A DNA stretch of 25,210 nucleotides from Pseudomonadota bacterium (GTDB lineage: Bacteria; Pseudomonadota; Gammaproteobacteria; Burkholderiales; Burkholderiaceae_D): assembly GCA_023422955.1 (NCBI GenBank), contig JAFAGG010000105.1:1-25210 (forward strand), read 5' to 3'. The position numbers and the translations under genes are program-made. Positions within the stretch are counted from its first letter, which is position 1, and every line of letters starts with the position of its first letter. The notes beneath the pieces are model-generated. The model saw nothing but the letters and a program-made list of their open reading frames with translations, was not told the origin of the DNA and made no database searches. Below are positions 22,688 through 25,210 of the stretch, piece after piece.

Positions 22688-24426
22688 TGCTGTTCTCGTG
22701 GCTCAAGCTTGAAATGGATAAGCATATGCTCGAGGCCAACCGGGTCAACGATACTGAGGAGAGATAACTCGGACGAGATGGCAAACGATTTCATCTCGGT
22801 CTCGGTGAGATGCGTGGTGCCCTTTCCGGTATGGATCGGCGTCAACGACGATCGGCCGTACAGGATGTACTGCTTGGTGACGAGATCATCAAAAATGGAT
22901 TTCCTACTCCCCTGCTTCATGCCCCGTTCCATCTGCTCGTGCCACCGAACACGCTCCGTCTCGCGCTGCATTTCGCTGGGGTGCAGTTCGACCAAACATT
23001 CAATGCCTTCCATCTCATCATGAAGTGCTGTCTTTCGTGCAAGCAGTTCAGCAAGATCCTGGGTGCTCACACCGCCGTCTGCGACGTAGCGCTCAAGGTA
23101 GCTCTTCAACCTGTCTCCATAGCTCACGAGCAAAGGGTGGTAGATCAGATCAAGGACGTCGTTTTTGATATCTGGAGACCCATGGCGAAGCACAGCTAAC
23201 GGTATGGCAACTGCGGCCAGTGGATCAATGAAGAACCATCCAATAGCCTTACGGCAGAGGAATAATTGATCCGATGGATCTAACGGAAGAGATGAGGTGG
23301 GGATGGAGAAGGGAGGGTCATCGTTTTCAAAGTCGCAAAATTCGCTAGCCACGCATTGATGGGTGTGCCTACTTCCGTTCAGCAGCCAGTACACAACTGC
23401 GCTACCCAGCACCTCAGAGCCGGCATTTTGCAGCGCGTGGTAAGTGCTCTGGAACGCGTTCAGCGTAATCCGACCTTTTGAGCGATCAAATAACTCACTC
23501 AGCAGGCAAATCACTTTTTCAGCATGCCCAGCACCCACGAGCTGATATGCGGCATGGTCGAGGTGCGAAATCGTGCCTGCGCTATCTGGGTCAACATCCG
23601 TAGCGGCATCAAGGCACAGGTCAATAGCGTTTTCTGTAAGACAGACCCGGTGAAGCCACAGCAGGTTCACTGCCAAGTGGATCGCGAAGGGACTTCTCGT
23701 CTGAATAACCCGTTCGAGTTGTTCGTCAAAGCCGACTGGTGCAAGTTTTTTTCGCTGTGCAGCGGCGCGATAGCCCGCTTCGAGGGACCGGAGCGCGATG
23801 TCTTCATCGTTGCTGGACGCTCCTTGGAGCAGGGTGTCGAACACCTCATCGTAGCGTTCACCCAACTCCATGGCACCTAATGCCGAGATGGCTGCCAGCT
23901 TCGCCTCCCGCTCGTCAGCTTGCGTGAAAATGAGGCCTTCCTCAGCATCAGCGTTCGTTAGGAGAACCGTGAACAGTTGACGCAGAGCGAGGTTATCGCC
24001 AGCACGTGCTGCTTCGTAGACCCTGGAAGATCTGGCTGGATCTTTCTTCGTCCATTCCCCAAAAGCGGTACTAGAGGCGCCAGCAGCCAGATCGTTGCCG
24101 CCTGCATCGAGCAGGCGTGCGACGAAGGCAAGAAGGACGTCCTGATCTACGTTCAGAAGGGGTATCAGATCGCATAGAACATGCTGGACGAGGAAGAAGC
24201 GCGGCCCCTCCAACTCCGCCAGCGCTTCTTCGATATGGAGGTCAATCGGTGGCGCATCAGTAGCGTTCAATATGGTCGCGAGCGTCTCGAGCAACGCAGA
24301 ATGGTTATCGTCCAGACGCCGACACTCCCGATCCGCAACAGTACGAACCAAGCCGCGTGTGCGGAGCTGCGTAGCCAATTCCGTCTCGTCTATCGATGTC
24401 CCCTCTGTTGCCATGGGTCTGCCCAT
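22684..24426 (-). CDS. Large helical, HEAT-like protein of unknown function (partner of the nuclease-like gene)
   Basis: A 580-residue protein starting at the ATG at 24426, which has AAAGGA just ahead. An upstream TTG (24444) and a later ATG (24414) are alternatives. No enzyme motif, P-loop, signal peptide or membrane segment is seen. Most of the chain alternates Leu/Ala-rich helices with short turns, for example I-S-A-L-G-A-M-E-L-G-E-R-Y-D-E-V-F-D-T-L-L and I-A-L-R-S-L-E-A-G-Y-R-A-A, resembling HEAT/ARM-like repeats over roughly residues 70-300. The C-terminal 90 residues are more polar, with R-V-R-W-H-E-Q-M-E-R-G and R-K-S-I-F-D-D-L. It is first in a two-gene operon and its stop overlaps the next ATG. 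A role as sensor, scaffold or inhibitor of the nuclease-like protein is plausible but unproven. Confidence 0.75.
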   Translation of the reverse strand: MGRPMATEGTSIDETELATQLRTRGLVRTVADRECRRLDDNHSALLETLATILNATDAPPIDLHIEEALAELEGPRFFLVQHVLCDLIPLLNVDQDVLLAFVARLLDAGGNDLAAGASSTAFGEWTKKDPARSSRVYEAARAGDNLALRQLFTVLLTNADAEEGLIFTQADEREAKLAAISALGAMELGERYDEVFDTLLQGASSNDEDIALRSLEAGYRAAAQRKKLAPVGFDEQLERVIQTRSPFAIHLAVNLLWLHRVCLTENAIDLCLDAATDVDPDSAGTISHLDHAAYQLVGAGHAEKVICLLSELFDRSKGRITLNAFQSTYHALQNAGSEVLGSAVVYWLLNGSRHTHQCVASEFCDFENDDPPFSIPTSSLPLDPSDQLFLCRKAIGWFFIDPLAAVAIPLAVLRHGSPDIKNDVLDLIYHPLLVSYGDRLKSYLERYVADGGVSTQDLAELLARKTALHDEMEGIECLVELHPSEMQRETERVRWHEQMERGMKQGSRKSIFDDLVTKQYILYGRSSLTPIHTGKGTTHLTETEMKSFAISSELSLLSIVDPVGLEHMLIHFKLEPREQQ

Positions 24427-24527
24427 TGGATCCTTTGTTCCCAAAAGAGCTTACAAGATTCTCAAAGTCGATGAAATTGATGGGCATGCCCCCATTCTAT
24501 TTCGCACTCATGGTGTTACATAAGAGC
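24427..24527 (-). promoter_or_regulatory. Probable promoter region of the two-gene island operon
   Basis: The 101 bases between the guaA-side att copy and the helical-protein gene must hold the operon promoter unless it reads through from guaA. A perfect 10-bp palindrome GGGCATGCCC lies at 24482-24491, a possible operator. TAGAAT on the minus strand nearby could be a -10; no clear -35 is seen. Confidence 0.35.
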
Positions 24528-24543
24528 TTCATTCCCACTCGAT
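24528..24543 (-). repeat. guaA-proximal attachment-site copy
   Basis: The 16 bases TTCATTCCCACTCGAT (plus strand) include the guaA stop codon and the codons for its last residues I-E-W-E. They are repeated exactly at 20753-20768. This copy keeps guaA intact, as expected when an integrase uses a gene end as attB. Confidence 0.85.
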
Positions 24544-25210
24544 AGTCGCTGGCGGCTTGCCCGAAATATCGTAGACCACGCGGTTGATGCCGCGTACTTC
24601 ATTGATGATGCGGTTCGAGACCCGGCCCAGTAGGTCGTGCGGCAGGTGCGCCCAGTGCGCGGTCATGAAATCCTGGGTCTGCACTGCGCGCAGCGCAACC
24701 ACGTATTCATAGGTGCGGCCGTCGCCCATCACGCCTACCGATTTCACCGGCAAGAACACTGCGAAAGCCTGGCTGGTCGCGTCGTACCAGTTCTTGTGGA
24801 AGTGCCCGACGACTTCGCCTTGCGCCAGCTCGACCGGCAATGGAATCGGCGTATTGCGCAACTCTTCGATGAAGATTGCATCGGCGCGACGCAAGAGGTC
24901 GGCAAATTCCTTCTTCACTTCGCCCAGGATACGCACACCCAGGCCCGGTCCCGGGAAAGGATGGCGATACACCATGTCGTGCGGCAGGCCGAGCGCCACG
25001 CCGAGTTCGCGCACTTCGTCCTTGAACAGCTCGCGCAGCGGCTCCAGCAATTTCAGGTTCAGCGTTTCCGGCAGGCCACCGACATTGTGATGGCTCTTGA
25101 TCATATGTGCGCCCTTCTTGCCCTTGCCCGCGCTTTCGATCACGTCGGGATAGATCGTGCCCTGCGCCAGCCACTTGGCATTCTTCAGCTTGCCGGCTTC
25201 GCGCTGGAAC
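24529..25210 (-). CDS. guaA: GMP synthase (glutamine-hydrolysing), C-terminal part (partial)
   Basis: The C-terminal 227 or so residues of GMP synthase, open at the right window edge. The enzyme aminates XMP to GMP using glutamine and ATP. Visible are W-L-A-Q-G-T-I-Y-P-D-V-I-E-S, K-S-H-H-N-V-G-G-L-P and L-K-L-L-E-P-L-R-E-L-F-K-D-E-V-R. The XMP-binding and dimerisation domain shows R-H-P-F-P-G-P-G-L-G-V-R, A-V-F-L-P-V-K-S-V-G-V-M-G-D-G-R and the closing K-P-P-A-T-I-E-W-E. The loop before W-Y-D-A-T-S-Q-A-F is longer than in E. coli, as in other betaproteobacteria. The stop lies within the island attachment core, so integration left the reading frame unchanged. Two purine genes (purC, guaA) flank the island. 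Confidence 0.97.
   Translation of the reverse strand, partial: FQREAGKLKNAKWLAQGTIYPDVIESAGKGKKGAHMIKSHHNVGGLPETLNLKLLEPLRELFKDEVRELGVALGLPHDMVYRHPFPGPGLGVRILGEVKKEFADLLRRADAIFIEELRNTPIPLPVELAQGEVVGHFHKNWYDATSQAFAVFLPVKSVGVMGDGRTYEYVVALRAVQTQDFMTAHWAHLPHDLLGRVSNRIINEVRGINRVVYDISGKPPATIEWE

Larger units (their letters stand above)
20753..24543. mobile_element. Small integrase-less genomic island at the guaA 3' end
   Basis: A 3.8 kb segment bounded by 16-base direct repeats derived from the guaA terminus, an established integration hotspot for islands with tyrosine-type integrases. It carries only two large genes on the minus strand, plus 170 bases of non-coding DNA at the distal end and 101 bases at the guaA end. 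No integrase, excisionase or transfer gene is present. The content is visibly more AT-rich than the surrounding genes and is not CTG-dominated. The non-coding distal part (20769-20938) holds AT-rich DNA, an inverted repeat CCATG/CATGG and a doubled CATTAG, but no gene. Either the integrase was lost or it acts in trans. Confidence 0.8.

Noticed and set aside
24427..24528. tRNA gene as the integration target
   Set aside because: No cloverleaf can be drawn here; the duplicated sequence is clearly the coding end of guaA.

Overview
The window looks like a chromosomal segment of a betaproteobacterium, most likely order Burkholderiales and perhaps near Oxalobacteraceae. The basis is protein style and gene neighbourhood: ygfZ followed by a DUF4936 gene, a YbiT-type ABC-F protein, a CX14CX2C-type QueE, and a GuaA ending in the usual PPATIEWE. 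Most genes are dense, GC-rich, CTG-preferring housekeeping genes. No rRNA, tRNA, CRISPR array or transposase was recognised.

Layout. Positions 1-1284 (+) hold the end of ygfZ, a DUF4936 gene and an NRDE/TANGO2-like gene, all overlapping. Positions 1281-3140 (-) hold a GNAT acetyltransferase, an MDR-type NADP-dependent oxidoreductase and a PaaI-like thioesterase. purT (+) follows, then a large Ntn-hydrolase acylase (-). Positions 7137-10799 carry the complete quinolinate branch of NAD synthesis: nadB (+) converging on nadA-nadC (-). The two units meet at a hairpin plus 41-nt purine tract that should terminate nadC. Next come an unrecognised gene with a winged-helix-like N-terminus (+), ybiT (-), and a minus-strand run of ldcA, tadA, queD and queE. 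Three of these four concern tRNA wobble position 34.

From about 16.2 kb to guaA at 24.5 kb the content looks accessory: grxB, an SDR dehydrogenase, a YgiD/DODA-like dioxygenase with a divergent LysR regulator, a short-form purC that does not look native, and a small genomic island.

The island is the most interesting part. The last 16 bases of guaA, including its stop codon (24528-24543), recur exactly at 20753-20768 in the same orientation. This is the signature of site-specific integration at the guaA 3' end, a known island hotspot. The 3.8 kb between the copies holds only two large, translationally coupled genes and no integrase. The upstream gene encodes an all-helical, HEAT-like protein of about 580 aa with no recognisable catalytic motif. 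The downstream gene encodes a 582-aa protein with an N-terminal Mrr/PD-(D/E)XK-like nuclease fold fused to a long helical region. A nuclease-like effector with a large helical partner, alone in an att-bounded cargo slot, is a good candidate for an undescribed anti-phage or anti-plasmid system. That function is inference only.
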